Below are positions 1 to 9,546 of a stretch of DNA of 64,000 bases, piece after piece (within the stretch, counting starts at the first letter, position 1; the number at the start of each line of letters is the position of its first letter). Source of the stretch: Alteriqipengyuania halimionae (GTDB taxonomy: Bacteria; Pseudomonadota; Alphaproteobacteria; Sphingomonadales; Sphingomonadaceae); the NCBI RefSeq assembly GCF_009827575.1, contig NZ_WTYR01000001.1:1488001-1552000 (forward strand), in the 5' to 3' direction. The notes beneath the pieces are model-generated. The model was not told the DNA's origin and made no database searches. It was given only the letters and a program-made list of their open reading frames with translations. The position numbers were made by a program, and so were the translations under genes.

Positions 1-123
1 AAGGACCGCATCATGCAGGCCCGCGACGACTGGCGGCAGGAGCGTTTCCCCAGCGTCCCCGGCGATGATGAAGAGCGCATTCCGATCCCCGAAGGCCAAC
101 CCAAGACAGTGAGCTATCCTTGA
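1..123 (+). CDS. Pirin-family protein, C-terminal fragment
   Basis: The window opens inside a reading frame that ends with TGA at 121-123. The visible 40 residues contain ARDDWRQERFPSVPGDDEE followed by a short Pro/Ile-rich end. This resembles the C-terminus of cupin-fold pirin proteins, which typically close with a segment like (A..DW..GRFP.VPGD.EFIPLP). The downstream SDR begins at TTG 120, overlapping this stop (TTGA), so the two are probably co-transcribed. Only the tail is present, so the family call rests on one short motif. Confidence 0.55.
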   Translation, partial: KDRIMQARDDWRQERFPSVPGDDEERIPIPEGQPKTVSYP

Positions 124-947
124 CCGAAAAGAACACAGCCCCGACCGTATGGATCACCGGCGCATCGAGCGGCATCGGCCGCGCACTGGCGCATGAATGG
201 GGCGAGCGCGGCGCCCGCCTGATCCTCTCTGGCCGCGATTTGCAACGCCTCTCCTCGGTCGCCGACCGCACCGGAGCCGATGCGATTACCGTACCGTTCG
301 ACGTGCGCGACACCGAGGCGATGCAACGCGGGATCGAACGTGCGCTCAAATGGGCCGGGCGGATCGACGTGCTGGTCAACAATGCCGGAATTTCACAGCG
401 CAGCCTTGCGCTCGAGACCTCGATGGAAGTCTATCGCCAGATCATCGAGATCGACCTGCTCGCCCAGATCGAGCTTACCCAGACGCTGCTCCCCAAACTG
501 GTCGAACAGGGCGGCGGGAAACTCGTCTTCATCTCCTCGATCGCCGGCAAGGTCGGGGTACCGCTGCGCACGGCTTATTCGGCCGCGAAATTCGGCCTGA
601 TCGGCTATGCCGACGCATTGCGCGCCGAAGTAAAACAGCACGGGATCGACGTGCACGTAATCGCGCCCGGATCGGTCGCAACCGATGTTTCGAAAAACGC
701 GCTCGGTGCCGATGCCAAACCGCGCGGCTTCAGCGACCAGGCGATCGATGATGGCATGCCCGCGAGCAAGGCCGCGCGCGAGATCGTCGATGCCGTCGAG
801 GCCGGTGTGCGCGAGACGATCGTCTCCGACGGGGTCGAGCGCAAGATGGGCGAACTGACCCAGACTCCGGAGATGGTGTTCGATCGCATGGCCGAGCTAA
901 TGGAAGAAGGCTACGCCGAAAAGCTTGGCGCTGCGAAAGGCGAATGA
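120..947 (+). CDS. Short-chain dehydrogenase/reductase (SDR)
   Basis: 275-residue classical SDR expected to use NAD(P)H; the substrate cannot be told from sequence. The N-terminus has the cofactor motif TGASSGIG (about residues 14-21), then NNAG near 89-92 and the catalytic YSAAK near 153-157, with a Ser-rich strand (SSIAGK) before it. The start is TTG, overlapping the previous stop as TTGA, and the gene ends in an ATGA overlap with the alpha/beta hydrolase gene. All three genes therefore look translationally coupled. Length and motif spacing are normal for the family. Confidence 0.9.
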   Translation: MTEKNTAPTVWITGASSGIGRALAHEWGERGARLILSGRDLQRLSSVADRTGADAITVPFDVRDTEAMQRGIERALKWAGRIDVLVNNAGISQRSLALETSMEVYRQIIEIDLLAQIELTQTLLPKLVEQGGGKLVFISSIAGKVGVPLRTAYSAAKFGLIGYADALRAEVKQHGIDVHVIAPGSVATDVSKNALGADAKPRGFSDQAIDDGMPASKAAREIVDAVEAGVRETIVSDGVERKMGELTQTPEMVFDRMAELMEEGYAEKLGAAKGE

Positions 948-1861
948 TGGAACAGACCCGCGTAACCCTGGCGAACGGGATCGAACTCGATGTGGTCGAT
1001 ACCGGCGTCCCCGAAGGCTCGGCCGACGATGCCGAGACCCTGATCTTTCTCCACGGCTTCCCCGAAAGCCACCGCACCTGGCGCCACCAGCTCGCGCATT
1101 TCAAGGATCGCTATCGCTGCATCGCGCCCGATCAGCGCGGCTATCGCGGGTCGTCCAAACCGCAGGAAGTCGAAGCCTATACGCCCGACAAGCTGATCGG
1201 CGACGTCTTCGCCCTCGCCGATGCGCTCGGCGTCGATAAATTCACCGTGGTCGGCCACGATTGGGGCGGCGCGATTGCCTGGGGCACGGCCTATTGGGGC
1301 CAGGCCAATGGCCGCGTACCGCGCGCGATCATCGCCAATGCGCCGCATCCCACGGTGTTCCAGAAGCTGCTCTACCTCGACGAGGGCCAGCGCGCTTCGA
1401 GCCAGTATATGCGCGGCTTCCGCGACACCGATAACGACGCGCTGGTGCGCGAACACGGGTTGGTCGGCATCCTGATGAAGGAGGTCAAATGGGACCGGCC
1501 TTCACAGATGGAGCAGGAGGAACGCGACGCGCTGCTCGAAGACTGGCAGGATCGCGACGCCGCCTTCGGCATGCTGAACTGGTATCGCGCCAGCCCGGTC
1601 GATGTGCCCCCGATGGACGCCCCCTACGCAATTCCCGACGATTATACGCCGCCGCCGCTGCCCCAGCTCGAGATTCCGACGCTGGTGATCTGGGCGATGG
1701 ACGACCTCGCTCTGCCCCCGCAGAATGTCGAGGGACTGGTCGATCACATCACCGACCTGACCGTCGAGCAGGTGCCCGATTGCGGTCACTTCGTGCCGTG
1801 GGAAGCGCCCGACGCTGTGAATTCGGCGATCGACACATTCCTGGAGAGAACCTCCGCCTAA
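944..1861 (+). CDS. Alpha/beta hydrolase, epoxide hydrolase-like
   Basis: 305-residue cytosolic alpha/beta hydrolase. The HGFPES oxyanion-hole segment, RGYRGSSKP and nucleophile elbow GHDWGG (Asp nucleophile, near residues 102-107) are the pattern of the epoxide hydrolase / haloalkane dehalogenase branch. The acid falls in the WAMDDLALPP strand and the catalytic His in CGHFVPWEAPD near the C-terminus. The start ATG overlaps the SDR stop (ATGA), arguing for one operon and possibly successive steps on one substrate (inference). It is convergent with the DUF2332 gene, only about 20 bases away. Confidence 0.88.
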   Translation: MMEQTRVTLANGIELDVVDTGVPEGSADDAETLIFLHGFPESHRTWRHQLAHFKDRYRCIAPDQRGYRGSSKPQEVEAYTPDKLIGDVFALADALGVDKFTVVGHDWGGAIAWGTAYWGQANGRVPRAIIANAPHPTVFQKLLYLDEGQRASSQYMRGFRDTDNDALVREHGLVGILMKEVKWDRPSQMEQEERDALLEDWQDRDAAFGMLNWYRASPVDVPPMDAPYAIPDDYTPPPLPQLEIPTLVIWAMDDLALPPQNVEGLVDHITDLTVEQVPDCGHFVPWEAPDAVNSAIDTFLERTSA

Positions 1862-1883
1862 TGGAGCGGAGTGGGCAGCAGCC

Positions 1884-2966
1884 TCACACCAGCCACTCGA
1901 TCCACGCGCCGTGCGGGTGGGCGTTGGCGAGATGCACTTCCTCTTCGCCGCCCGGCCAGTAGCGGACCCGACATTCGTGCTGGTGCGTATCGCGATTGGC
2001 CTCGACCGAAATCCACGCGATCGGGGCGTCCTTCGTCGCCTTCGCGCCAGCCGCTTCCATCGCCCCGGTGATCCGCGCTTTGGTATCTTCGGGCAGATAT
2101 TGCCACATCACCGAATGCATCAGCACCAGCGTCTCTTTGCTGTGGCGCGGAGCGGCGACCTGCGCATCGACGAAATCGGCGGCATCGGCCTGCACCAGCC
2201 CCGGCGGGCTTTCGGCAGCGCTGGCGATCACCCGGTCGATCCGCATCAGCCGCTCGGAAAATTCGGGCCAGACATAGGCCTTGAGGCGCGACTGCTCGGC
2301 CGGATCGGTCAAGTCGATCGGTGCAATGTCGCAGCCGACAGGGCGCCGCAACGTGATCTCGCAGTCGGGGGGCGCTTCGCCGCGCCATTCGGGCGACAGA
2401 TCGATCACCGGCGTGCGTCGACCGAAATGTACGCCGCCCAGATTGTAACCGAACCGCCGGATCATCAGGTTCGCACCCGCGCTCGATCCGATCTCGAACG
2501 GCGCAAAGGTGGCCGGCAGCCCGCAATCGGCCAGCCACAGCATCGCAGCTATGAAACTCGCCGAGCGCGCAACCTCGTTGGTCTGCGGCGGACTGTCGAG
2601 CCACGGCATCAGCACCGCCTCGTGTCGTTCGATCACCTCGGCGAGCAGATCGGCGACATCCGACACCCGCTTTCTGGTGTAGAGCGGCGCGAGATCGGGT
2701 TCGTCGCCCGACAGATGCAGCGCATGGAGTCCGCCCGCGACCCGCAAGGGCAGCGCATCCGCCAGCGGCGGCCCCGCCCAGCGCCGCACCCGCTCCATCA
2801 TCATTCCGCCGCGATCCGAGTCAAGCAGGCCGTAGAGCCCCTCGCACACGCTGGCGGTGATCTCGGCGGCGCTCGAACGGCAATAGGCGACCTGGTTCTC
2901 GAACGCGGTCGCCACCGCTTCCTTGCCGGTCGCGTCGATATCGATCTGGCGGTATTGAGCGTCCAT
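1884..2966 (-). CDS. DUF2332-family protein
   Basis: 360-residue soluble protein matching the DUF2332 family as I know it. An N-terminal segment (FENQVAYCRSSAAEI...) is followed by LHALHLSGDEPDL, then a central SSAGANL / RRFGYNL stretch and a late VLMHSVMWQYLP. Some members resemble class-I methyltransferase folds, but no clear SAM motif is visible, so no reaction is assigned. The gene stands alone on the minus strand, divergent from nusB with about 95 bases between starts. Confidence 0.8.
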   Translation of the reverse strand: MDAQYRQIDIDATGKEAVATAFENQVAYCRSSAAEITASVCEGLYGLLDSDRGGMMMERVRRWAGPPLADALPLRVAGGLHALHLSGDEPDLAPLYTRKRVSDVADLLAEVIERHEAVLMPWLDSPPQTNEVARSASFIAAMLWLADCGLPATFAPFEIGSSAGANLMIRRFGYNLGGVHFGRRTPVIDLSPEWRGEAPPDCEITLRRPVGCDIAPIDLTDPAEQSRLKAYVWPEFSERLMRIDRVIASAAESPPGLVQADAADFVDAQVAAPRHSKETLVLMHSVMWQYLPEDTKARITGAMEAAGAKATKDAPIAWISVEANRDTHQHECRVRYWPGGEEEVHLANAHPHGAWIEWLV

Positions 2967-3061
2967 TCACCCTCCTTGTCGCTGCGGGCATGCTGGCCTA
3001 CATGGCCGCAAACCTTCGGTGCCGACATAGCCCCGCACCGCCCGAATTTCGAGGATTGCAT

Positions 3062-3508
3062 ATGAATGCCCGCTCAACCGCCCGCTCCGCCGCCCGACTT
3101 GGCGCGGTTCAGGCGCTTTACCAGCACCAGATGGAAGGCACCGCCCAGGCGCGCCTGCTCGACGAATTCCACCATCACCGCCTTGGCCAGGTGATCGAGG
3201 AAGAGGAATATGCCGAAGCCGATGTCGATTTCTTCGACGACATCGTCGGCGGCGTGATCGCACGCAAGGACGAGATCGACGCGAAGCTGGTCGAGAAGCT
3301 CGCCGATGGCTGGACCCTCGCCCGGCTCGACAAGACCATGCTGCAGATCCTGCGCTGCGGCACATACGAACTCATGGCCCGCGCCGACGTACCTACGGGC
3401 ACCGCGATCGGCGAGTATATCGACGTCGCCAAGGCGTTCTTCGACGACCGCGAGGCGAAGTTCGTCAATGGCGTGCTGGATGCGGTCGGCAAGGATGTCC
3501 GCAGTTAG
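3062..3508 (+). CDS. nusB: Transcription antitermination factor NusB
   Basis: 148-residue all-helical RNA-binding factor that works with S10 (NusE) at boxA of rRNA and ribosomal operons. The N-terminal ARSAARLGAVQALYQHQMEGT is the typical NusB signature; the middle is acidic and the C-terminus carries EYIDVAKAFFDDREAKFVNGVLDAV. The start ATG at 3062 was chosen over an upstream in-frame start because it begins the conserved helix. The end overlaps thiL by 14 bases. The nusB-thiL pair is common in proteobacteria (there often with ribH). Confidence 0.95.
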   Translation: MNARSTARSAARLGAVQALYQHQMEGTAQARLLDEFHHHRLGQVIEEEEYAEADVDFFDDIVGGVIARKDEIDAKLVEKLADGWTLARLDKTMLQILRCGTYELMARADVPTGTAIGEYIDVAKAFFDDREAKFVNGVLDAVGKDVRS

Positions 3509-4379
3509 CGGCGAGTTCGACTTCATCGCGGGGCTCCGCGCCCTCGCTACAAACCCCGCGGCGCGCGGGTTGAACGACGATGTAGCGGCGCTGGAGATCG
3601 GCGGCGAAACGCTGGTCCTTACGCAGGACACGCTGGTCGATGGCGTTCACGTGCTCGACGGTTCCGATCCGACGGACATCGCGTGGAAGCTCGTCGCAGC
3701 GAACCTTTCCGACCTTGCCGCCAAGGGTGCCCAGCCGATCGGCATGCTTCTCTCGCATGCGATGGGCTTTGACGATGCACGGTTCCTGTCGGGCCTGAAA
3801 GAGGCGATCGAAGCATTCGGCGCTCCGCTTTTGGGAGGCGATACGGTCGCGATGCCCGAAGGATCCGCGCGCAGCTGGACTCTCACCGCCATCGGTCGCG
3901 CAACGCATCTGCCCGTGCCGGGGCGCGATGGTGCGAGCGCGGGTGACGGGATTTACATTACAGGCCAGCTAGGTGCCGCTCTGATAGGGTTCGAAGCCCT
4001 GCGCGACGGCAGCGACGAAGACAGCACCGCCTATCGCCGTCCGCAGCCCAGACTCGCCGAGGGACAGGCCCTCGCCCCGCTCGTTTCGGCGATGATGGAT
4101 ATCTCGGACGGGCTGCTGCTCGACGCCTGGCGAATGGGTAGTGCGAGTGGCGTGACCATGGCGATCGATAGCAATTCTATCCCGATTGCGATACCGGAAG
4201 CGCGCCGCGACGAAGCCCTGCGCTGGGGCGACGATTACGAGCTGCTGTTCACGGCCCCCGATGGCACGAGTTTCCCCTGCAAGGTCCATCGCATTGGGAC
4301 CGTCGAGCGTGGCGCACATGCGCTCGCGCTCGATGGCGAGGCTGTCCACTCTCCCGACGGGCTCGGCTACCAGCACTGA
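3495..4379 (+). CDS. thiL: Thiamine-monophosphate kinase ThiL
   Basis: 294-residue AIR-synthase-superfamily kinase that phosphorylates thiamine monophosphate to the diphosphate cofactor. Conserved stretches are NDDVAALEIG, LTQDTLVDGVHV, AWKLVAANLSDLAAKGA and, later, MMDISDGLLLD and WGDDYELLF, carrying the Mg/ATP-binding Asp residues. I start it at ATG 3495, giving MSAVSGEFDFIAGLRALA; a longer upstream reading is only nusB read in another frame. It overlaps the nusB end, so translation is probably coupled. The length is slightly shorter than E. coli ThiL. Confidence 0.95.
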   Translation: MSAVSGEFDFIAGLRALATNPAARGLNDDVAALEIGGETLVLTQDTLVDGVHVLDGSDPTDIAWKLVAANLSDLAAKGAQPIGMLLSHAMGFDDARFLSGLKEAIEAFGAPLLGGDTVAMPEGSARSWTLTAIGRATHLPVPGRDGASAGDGIYITGQLGAALIGFEALRDGSDEDSTAYRRPQPRLAEGQALAPLVSAMMDISDGLLLDAWRMGSASGVTMAIDSNSIPIAIPEARRDEALRWGDDYELLFTAPDGTSFPCKVHRIGTVERGAHALALDGEAVHSPDGLGYQH

Positions 4380-4409
4380 CGCGGCGCCCCTGCGGGAACG
4401 TCGACCAAG

Positions 4410-5414
4410 TCAGAGCGCGCTGCAATCCACGCCGCGTTTTTCGAGGATCGGCTTCATCTCGTAGTAGGCATATTTGGTCCGGTGGTTCGGAATGCCCGGA
4501 TAGAGGTGATGGACGACGTGATACTGCATTCCCATCGACATCCAGTGGCCGAACCAGCTGCGGCCGAACCAGGTGCGGAACACGCGTGTGTTCTCATAGC
4601 GTCCGTGCCCGTCGCGCGGATGGTGCGGGGCCCAGCTCAGCCAGAAGCGGATGTAGCTGAGGCCGATATGGCGCGGTAGCCACCACAGCAGTGCGGCTTC
4701 GATGGCATAGCCGCGCCACGCCATGGTGAAGAAGAACGCCATCGCGAACAATTGCAGCAGCATCGTGTCGCGCAGCGCCTTGCGTGCGCCGCTGGTGCCG
4801 ATCCGCTCGAGCACGCGCTTGTAATGGTGGATCGATCCGTCTGCGCCTGGCTGGCGATTGAGCCAGGTCTTGATCCAGGCCTTGAACGCGCTGGGCGCTT
4901 CGTCGGTGTAATCCGGATCGTTTTCGGGATGGTTGCAGTGGTAGTGGTGATGTAGGTGCATCATCCGCGCCATCGAGAACGGGAAGATCAGGATGATCGT
5001 GCTGATCTCGCCCACCAGCTCGTTCCAGAAACGATACTTCGTGCCGCGCCGCCCGATATTGTCGTGCATCGCTTCGTGGCTGACGATGTAGCCGCCGGCG
5101 GCGAACACGCAGCTGGCGATGAAACACGGCCAGAGCGGGATGATGTTCATCATCGTCAGCGGGAAGAACGCGATCCAGGCCGCGAAGCACGCGATCGTGA
5201 TGACGGTGTAGATCCGCATCTGCTCGGGCGTCGACATGTATTTCTTCGCGATCGCCTGCTCCTGCTTGCGGAGCGTGGTTCGCGTATGCTTGTCGAGCCC
5301 GTCGCCTTCCCCCAGCGGGATCGCGGGGCGCGATACAGTGTCGCCCTGCGCCGGCTCGTACAGCGCGGTGCTGTCCGCGGGCCGCAGCTTCATGACGTCG
5401 GTTACACGATCCAT
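4410..5414 (-). CDS. Membrane fatty-acid desaturase / carotenoid hydroxylase-like protein
   Basis: 334-residue integral-membrane di-iron enzyme. Three histidine boxes are visible: HEAMHD (113-118), HLHHHYH (153-159) and YHVVHH (298-303), plus an extra APHHP. Hydrophobic helices precede boxes 1 and 2 and lie between 2 and 3. The last box followed by LYPGIPNH resembles the CrtR-type beta-carotene hydroxylase / desaturase branch; acyl-lipid desaturation is equally possible. The start at 5414 is set by a strong GGGGGAGGT site and a TGATG junction with the small membrane gene upstream. The pair is likely one transcript. Confidence 0.8.
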   Translation of the reverse strand: MDRVTDVMKLRPADSTALYEPAQGDTVSRPAIPLGEGDGLDKHTRTTLRKQEQAIAKKYMSTPEQMRIYTVITIACFAAWIAFFPLTMMNIIPLWPCFIASCVFAAGGYIVSHEAMHDNIGRRGTKYRFWNELVGEISTIILIFPFSMARMMHLHHHYHCNHPENDPDYTDEAPSAFKAWIKTWLNRQPGADGSIHHYKRVLERIGTSGARKALRDTMLLQLFAMAFFFTMAWRGYAIEAALLWWLPRHIGLSYIRFWLSWAPHHPRDGHGRYENTRVFRTWFGRSWFGHWMSMGMQYHVVHHLYPGIPNHRTKYAYYEMKPILEKRGVDCSAL

Positions 5415-5608
5415 CAGACCCACCTCCCCCGCAATGTCGCGTACAGCCCCCACGGCGCGCCGATGAGCAGGCCGAAGGTGATCAGCGAAAGACCCCACGG
5501 CGCTTCCCACCCGAAACGGGCCATGCTTTGCGCGATGAGGGGCGCGATGAAGCCGATCCCGAACAGGAATGGCATCACGTAGAATAGCTGTTTGATGGCG
5601 GTCTGCAT
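5414..5608 (-). CDS. Small two-helix membrane protein
   Basis: 64-residue protein starting MQTAIKQLFYVMPFLFG, with two hydrophobic segments (about 8-28 and 40-57) and a basic C-terminus (LRGRWV). Its TGA overlaps the ATG of the desaturase gene (TGATG), so it is translationally coupled to it. It may be a partner of that enzyme (inference). I do not recognise a named family. The upstream spacer to hppA is about 220 bases and divergent, so both promoters must lie there. Confidence 0.75.
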   Translation of the reverse strand: MQTAIKQLFYVMPFLFGIGFIAPLIAQSMARFGWEAPWGLSLITFGLLIGAPWGLYATLRGRWV

Positions 5609-5826
5609 GGCCGTTAACCTAAAATAAACCATAAAGACGTGCAAGTTTCCGCTGGTTGTGCGCGTTAACCTTCTTGCTGAGCGCGGCATTTGCGCCACGC
5701 GCGAAAACAGCGAACCGCTTGCCAGCCGCCGGGCGCGCGATATACCTTCGTCATTGCGAACTGGTCTCGTCCGGGAAGTCGTGACCTGTTTACAAGCGCA
5801 TATAAGCAACAGGGGGAGCGCTACTC

Positions 5827-7980
5827 GTGACACTCGTAACCATATCAATTCTATTGGGGCTGCTGGCCGTCGTGTACGGCTTCATCACCAGCCGCCAAGT
5901 GCTTGGCGCCGGCGCGGGCAACGAACGCATGCAGGAGATTGCCGGCGCGATCCAGGAGGGCGCGCAAGCCTATCTGAAGCGCCAATACACCACCATCGCC
6001 ATCGTCGGCGTGGTCGTCGCCGTGCTCGTCTACGTTTTCCTCGGGGTCATCCCCACGATCGGCTTCGTGCTCGGTGCGATCCTCTCGGGCGTGGCGGGCT
6101 TCATCGGGATGAACATCTCGGTCCGCGCGAACGTTCGCACTGCCGCCGCCGCGCAAAGCGGGCTGCAGCAGGGCTTGACCCTCGCCTTCCGTGCAGGTGC
6201 GATCACCGGCATGCTGGTGGCGGGCCTCGCCCTCCTAGCGATCGCGGTATTCTACTGGTATCTGACCGACATCGCCGGATATGCAGCGAATGATCGCCAT
6301 GTGATCGACGGTCTGGTCGGCCTCGCCTTCGGTGCCTCGCTCATCTCGATCTTCGCGCGCCTTGGCGGCGGGATCTTCACCAAGGCGGCCGATGTCGGCG
6401 CCGATCTCGTTGGCAAGGTCGAAGCGGGGATTCCCGAAGACGATCCCCGCAACCCGGCCGTGATCGCGGACAATGTCGGCGACAATGTCGGCGATTGCGC
6501 GGGCATGGCGGCCGACCTGTTCGAAACCTATGTCGTGACCGTGGGCGCCACCATGGTGCTCACCGCGCTGCTGTTCGGCGAACGCCTTGGCGTGCTGCTC
6601 GAACCGATGATGGCGTTGCCGCTGCTGATCGGCGGCGCGTGCATCGTGACCTCGATCATTGGCACCTATGCGGTCAAGCTTTCCAAGGGCAAGACCAACG
6701 TCATGGGCGCAATGTACAAGGGGTTTGCGGTCACCGCGATCCTCGCCATTCCGCTGATCTGGTTCGTGATCGATTACGCGCTCGGCGGGATCGGCACTGA
6801 GATCGGCGCTACGGCCGCCAGTATCGACGGTGGGGCTCCGCTGGCCGAGGAAGGCACCGCCGCTCAGGTCGTGTCCTTCACCGGATGGGACCTGTTCTGG
6901 TGCTCGGTCATCGGCATCGCGATCACCTTCCTGATCATCTGGATCACGGAATATTACACCGGCACCAATTTCCGCCCGGTGAAATCGATCGCCAAGGCCA
7001 GCGAGACCGGACACGGCACCAACGTGATCCAGGGCCTCGCCATCAGCCTTGAATCGACTGCCCTGCCCACGCTGGTGATCGTGGCGGGCATCGTGTCCAC
7101 CTTCCAGATCGCCGGGCTCATGGGCATCGCCTATGCCGCCACCGCGATGCTGGCGCTAGCGGGCATGGTCGTGGCGCTAGATGCCTATGGTCCGGTCACC
7201 GACAATGCCGGCGGGATCGCCGAAATGGCAGGTCTCGACGATAGCGTGCGAGAGAAGACCGACCTGCTCGACGCGGTGGGCAACACCACCAAGGCGGTGA
7301 CCAAGGGCTATGCGATCGGATCGGCGGGTCTCGCCGCGCTGGTCCTGTTCGCGGCCTACACCACCGACCTCGCCGAGTTCTTCCCCGGAGCCGACGTCGA
7401 TTTCAGCCTCGAGAACCCCTACGTGATCGTGGGACTGCTGCTCGGCGCACTGCTCCCGTACCTGTTCGGTGCGATGGGCATGACCGCCGTGGGCCGTGCG
7501 GCAGGTGACGTGGTCAAGGACGTGCGCGAGCAGTTCGCGGCCGATCCCGGCATCATGGAAGGCACCAGCAAGCCGGACTACGCCAAGACGGTCGATCTGG
7601 TGACGAAGGCGGCGATCAAGGAGATGATCATCCCCTCGCTGCTGCCGATCTTCGCTCCGCTGGCGACCTATTTCGTGATCACCATGATCGCGGGCCAGGA
7701 AAACGGCTTCGCAGCACTGGGTGCGCTGCTGCTCGGCGTAATCGTCGGCGGGCTGTTCGTGGCGCTCTCGATGACCGCCGGTGGCGGTGCATGGGACAAT
7801 GCCAAGAAGTACATCGAGGACGGCAATCACGGCGGCAAGGGCTCCGACGCCCACCACGCCGCGGTGACGGGCGATACGGTGGGGGATCCTTACAAGGACA
7901 CCGCCGGACCGGCCGTGAACCCGATGATCAAGATCACCAATATCGTCGCGCTGCTTCTTCTCGCAGCGCTGGCGGTGTAA
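5827..7980 (+). CDS. hppA: K+-insensitive proton-translocating pyrophosphatase HppA
   Basis: 717-residue polytopic membrane pump that hydrolyses pyrophosphate and exports H+. The pyrophosphate-binding loop [19 protein letters not shown] and the late [14 protein letters not shown](V)NP segment are intact. The sequence [10 protein letters not shown] has Lys where K+-dependent enzymes have Ala (GNTTAA), placing it in the K+-independent H+-pumping class. The start is GTG 5827, behind AGGGGGAG. It is monocistronic, ending at a strong hairpin terminator. Confidence 0.97.
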   Translation: MTLVTISILLGLLAVVYGFITSRQVLGAGAGNERMQEIAGAIQEGAQAYLKRQYTTIAIVGVVVAVLVYVFLGVIPTIGFVLGAILSGVAGFIGMNISVRANVRTAAAAQSGLQQGLTLAFRAGAITGMLVAGLALLAIAVFYWYLTDIAGYAANDRHVIDGLVGLAFGASLISIFARLGGGIFTKAADVGADLVGKVEAGIPEDDPRNPAVIADNVGDNVGDCAGMAADLFETYVVTVGATMVLTALLFGERLGVLLEPMMALPLLIGGACIVTSIIGTYAVKLSKGKTNVMGAMYKGFAVTAILAIPLIWFVIDYALGGIGTEIGATAASIDGGAPLAEEGTAAQVVSFTGWDLFWCSVIGIAITFLIIWITEYYTGTNFRPVKSIAKASETGHGTNVIQGLAISLESTALPTLVIVAGIVSTFQIAGLMGIAYAATAMLALAGMVVALDAYGPVTDNAGGIAEMAGLDDSVREKTDLLDAVGNTTKAVTKGYAIGSAGLAALVLFAAYTTDLAEFFPGADVDFSLENPYVIVGLLLGALLPYLFGAMGMTAVGRAAGDVVKDVREQFAADPGIMEGTSKPDYAKTVDLVTKAAIKEMIIPSLLPIFAPLATYFVITMIAGQENGFAALGALLLGVIVGGLFVALSMTAGGGAWDNAKKYIEDGNHGGKGSDAHHAAVTGDTVGDPYKDTAGPAVNPMIKITNIVALLLLAALAV

Positions 7981-8017
7981 CTTGATCGCCTAGCGACCGC
8001 CTTGCGGTTACAGAAGG

Positions 8018-8045
8018 CCCCGCCGGAGCGATCCGGCGGGGCTTT
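8018..8045. terminator. Hairpin terminator between hppA and the convergent serine hydrolase gene
   Basis: Perfect 9-bp stem CCCCGCCGG (8018-8026) / CCGGCGGGG (8033-8041) with loop AGCGAT, followed by CTTTT on the plus strand. On the minus strand the stem is followed only by CCTTCTG. It is therefore a good terminator for hppA and a weak one for the opposing gene. Confidence 0.85.
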
Positions 8046-8046
8046 T

Positions 8047-9456
8047 CTATTCTGCCAGCGCGGCGAGCACATCGCGCGTAAAGGCCTCGATATCGAAGCG
8101 TTTGCCGGTCGGGTCTTCTCCGCGCCGCACGATCACAACGTTGCGGCTCGGCACGATCACGACATATTGCCCGCGATTGCCCATCGCCGCGAAGGTATCG
8201 GACGGCACGCCGTCACTCTTGTTCAGCAGCCAGAACCCCGCCCCATACCCGAACGGACCTTCGGGCTGCGGACCGGAAGGGCTGGAGACGTATTCAACCC
8301 AGCCTTCGGGCAACAGGCGCTCACCCGACGGCAGCACGCCATCGTCGAGATAGAGCTGACCGAGCTTCGCCAGATCGCGCGTGGTGGACCAGACCTGGCT
8401 GGAGAGGATATAGTCAGCACCCCAGTCGGTCTCGGCGACGGTGCCTGTCATCCCGATATCGGCGAACAGATCGGCCGCGTCGTAGCTATCGAAACTGTCC
8501 TCGATCGCCTTGACTGCCATCAGCGTGTCGTTGTTGGCATAGCGGAACACGGTGCCCGGCTCATGCAGCAATGGCCATCCCGTCGCGCTCTCGGCCACCA
8601 AAGCACCACCCATGTAAAGCGGATCGGTACGGTTACCCGGGGTGTCCGAATAGCGGCCCGAGGTCATACGCAGCAAATTGTCGATCGTGATCTCGCGACG
8701 CGCGTCCCACCGCCACTGGTCATAGGCAAGTCCTTGATCCGTCCTCGCCTCGCCCCTCTCGACCGCAGCGCCGATCAGCGTCGCGGCGATGCTCTTGGCG
8801 ACGGACCACGTGCGCTGCGGCGTGTCCGGACCGAAGCCCTCCCTATATGCCTCGGATGGAGCGCCATTCGCACTGACCAGCACCGCAGTCGTGCGCGATC
8901 CTGCGCCGTAGGTGCCGTCCATCGCCGCCAGAAAGATAGGGGCCAGTGGCGCATCGGCGGCCAGGGTAGAACTCGCCACGGGCATTGCCGCGTCGGCGCG
9001 TGACGGCGCAGGAGGCGGTGGATTGGCCTCACCCGGGCGCGACGGCACCCGCATTTCAGGCATGTTTGGCGTCAGACCGATTGGGGCAAGTCGACAACCT
9101 CCGCGGTGCGACGCTTCGGCAAAGCGCGGCGGCATGTCGTCCTCCCACGGCACTTCTACAATCGCCAGTCGTCCGTCCGCATCGGGATAGAGGCTGTATT
9201 CGAGCGTATCGATGATCGGAGCGATCCGTTCGTAGACGCCCGTCAGTTCCCATTCCATCACGCTTTCGGGGGTACGCGTCGCGCCGTTGCGCTCGGCATT
9301 GGCGATCGCACTGCACAGGAACAAGGCCTTGTAGCCCGCGGCCAGTGCGCGGTCGTAACGCGCGTCGAGCTGTTCCTGCTGGGAGTGCGCCTGCACCGGC
9401 AGGGCGAGCGGGGTGCAGGTGGCCAGGAGCGCGGCGGCGAAGAGTTTTCTGGTCAT
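8047..9456 (-). CDS. Secreted serine hydrolase, beta-lactamase/6-aminohexanoate-dimer hydrolase-like
   Basis: 469-residue exported protein starting MTRKLFAAALLATCTPLALP, a Sec signal peptide with likely cleavage after VQA. A roughly 140-residue N-terminal region with two Cys and a Pro-rich linker (NPPPPAPS) precedes a class-C-type penicillin-binding/beta-lactamase domain. That domain has the SxxK motif SVAK (218-221), YANN as the likely YxN element and GNRGQY near the C-terminal KTG position. The domain suggests an esterase, amidase or peptidase rather than an antibiotic-resistance enzyme. Start 9456 was preferred over 9492 because it begins the signal peptide. Confidence 0.82.
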   Translation of the reverse strand: MTRKLFAAALLATCTPLALPVQAHSQQEQLDARYDRALAAGYKALFLCSAIANAERNGATRTPESVMEWELTGVYERIAPIIDTLEYSLYPDADGRLAIVEVPWEDDMPPRFAEASHRGGCRLAPIGLTPNMPEMRVPSRPGEANPPPPAPSRADAAMPVASSTLAADAPLAPIFLAAMDGTYGAGSRTTAVLVSANGAPSEAYREGFGPDTPQRTWSVAKSIAATLIGAAVERGEARTDQGLAYDQWRWDARREITIDNLLRMTSGRYSDTPGNRTDPLYMGGALVAESATGWPLLHEPGTVFRYANNDTLMAVKAIEDSFDSYDAADLFADIGMTGTVAETDWGADYILSSQVWSTTRDLAKLGQLYLDDGVLPSGERLLPEGWVEYVSSPSGPQPEGPFGYGAGFWLLNKSDGVPSDTFAAMGNRGQYVVIVPSRNVVIVRRGEDPTGKRFDIEAFTRDVLAALAE

Positions 9457-9495
9457 ACAGGGCAGTCTGCCGTGCCGATCCACAACGCGCAAAGA

Positions 9496-9525
9496 AAAAG
9501 GGCCAGGCGTCGCCGCCCGGCCCTT
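9496..9525 (-). terminator. Rho-independent terminator of the ribosomal operon, after rplQ
   Basis: On the minus strand GGGCCGGGCG-GCGA-CGCCTGGCCC forms a long G+C-rich stem followed directly by TTTTTCTTT. It lies about 20 bases past the rplQ stop. This is the end of the long translation-gene block. Confidence 0.9.
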
Positions 9526-9546
9526 TCACTGTCTGATGCGAAGCGC

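Noticed and set aside
5609-5660. TTAA-N7-TAAA as a CtrA site upstream of the small membrane gene
   Set aside because: Only one half matches TTAA well; such A+T words occur by chance in promoters. No cell-cycle gene is next to it.
8047-9456. Beta-lactamase antibiotic-resistance gene
   Set aside because: The SxxK serine-hydrolase fold is shared with esterases and amidases; the sequence resembles the 6-aminohexanoate-dimer hydrolase branch rather than AmpC.
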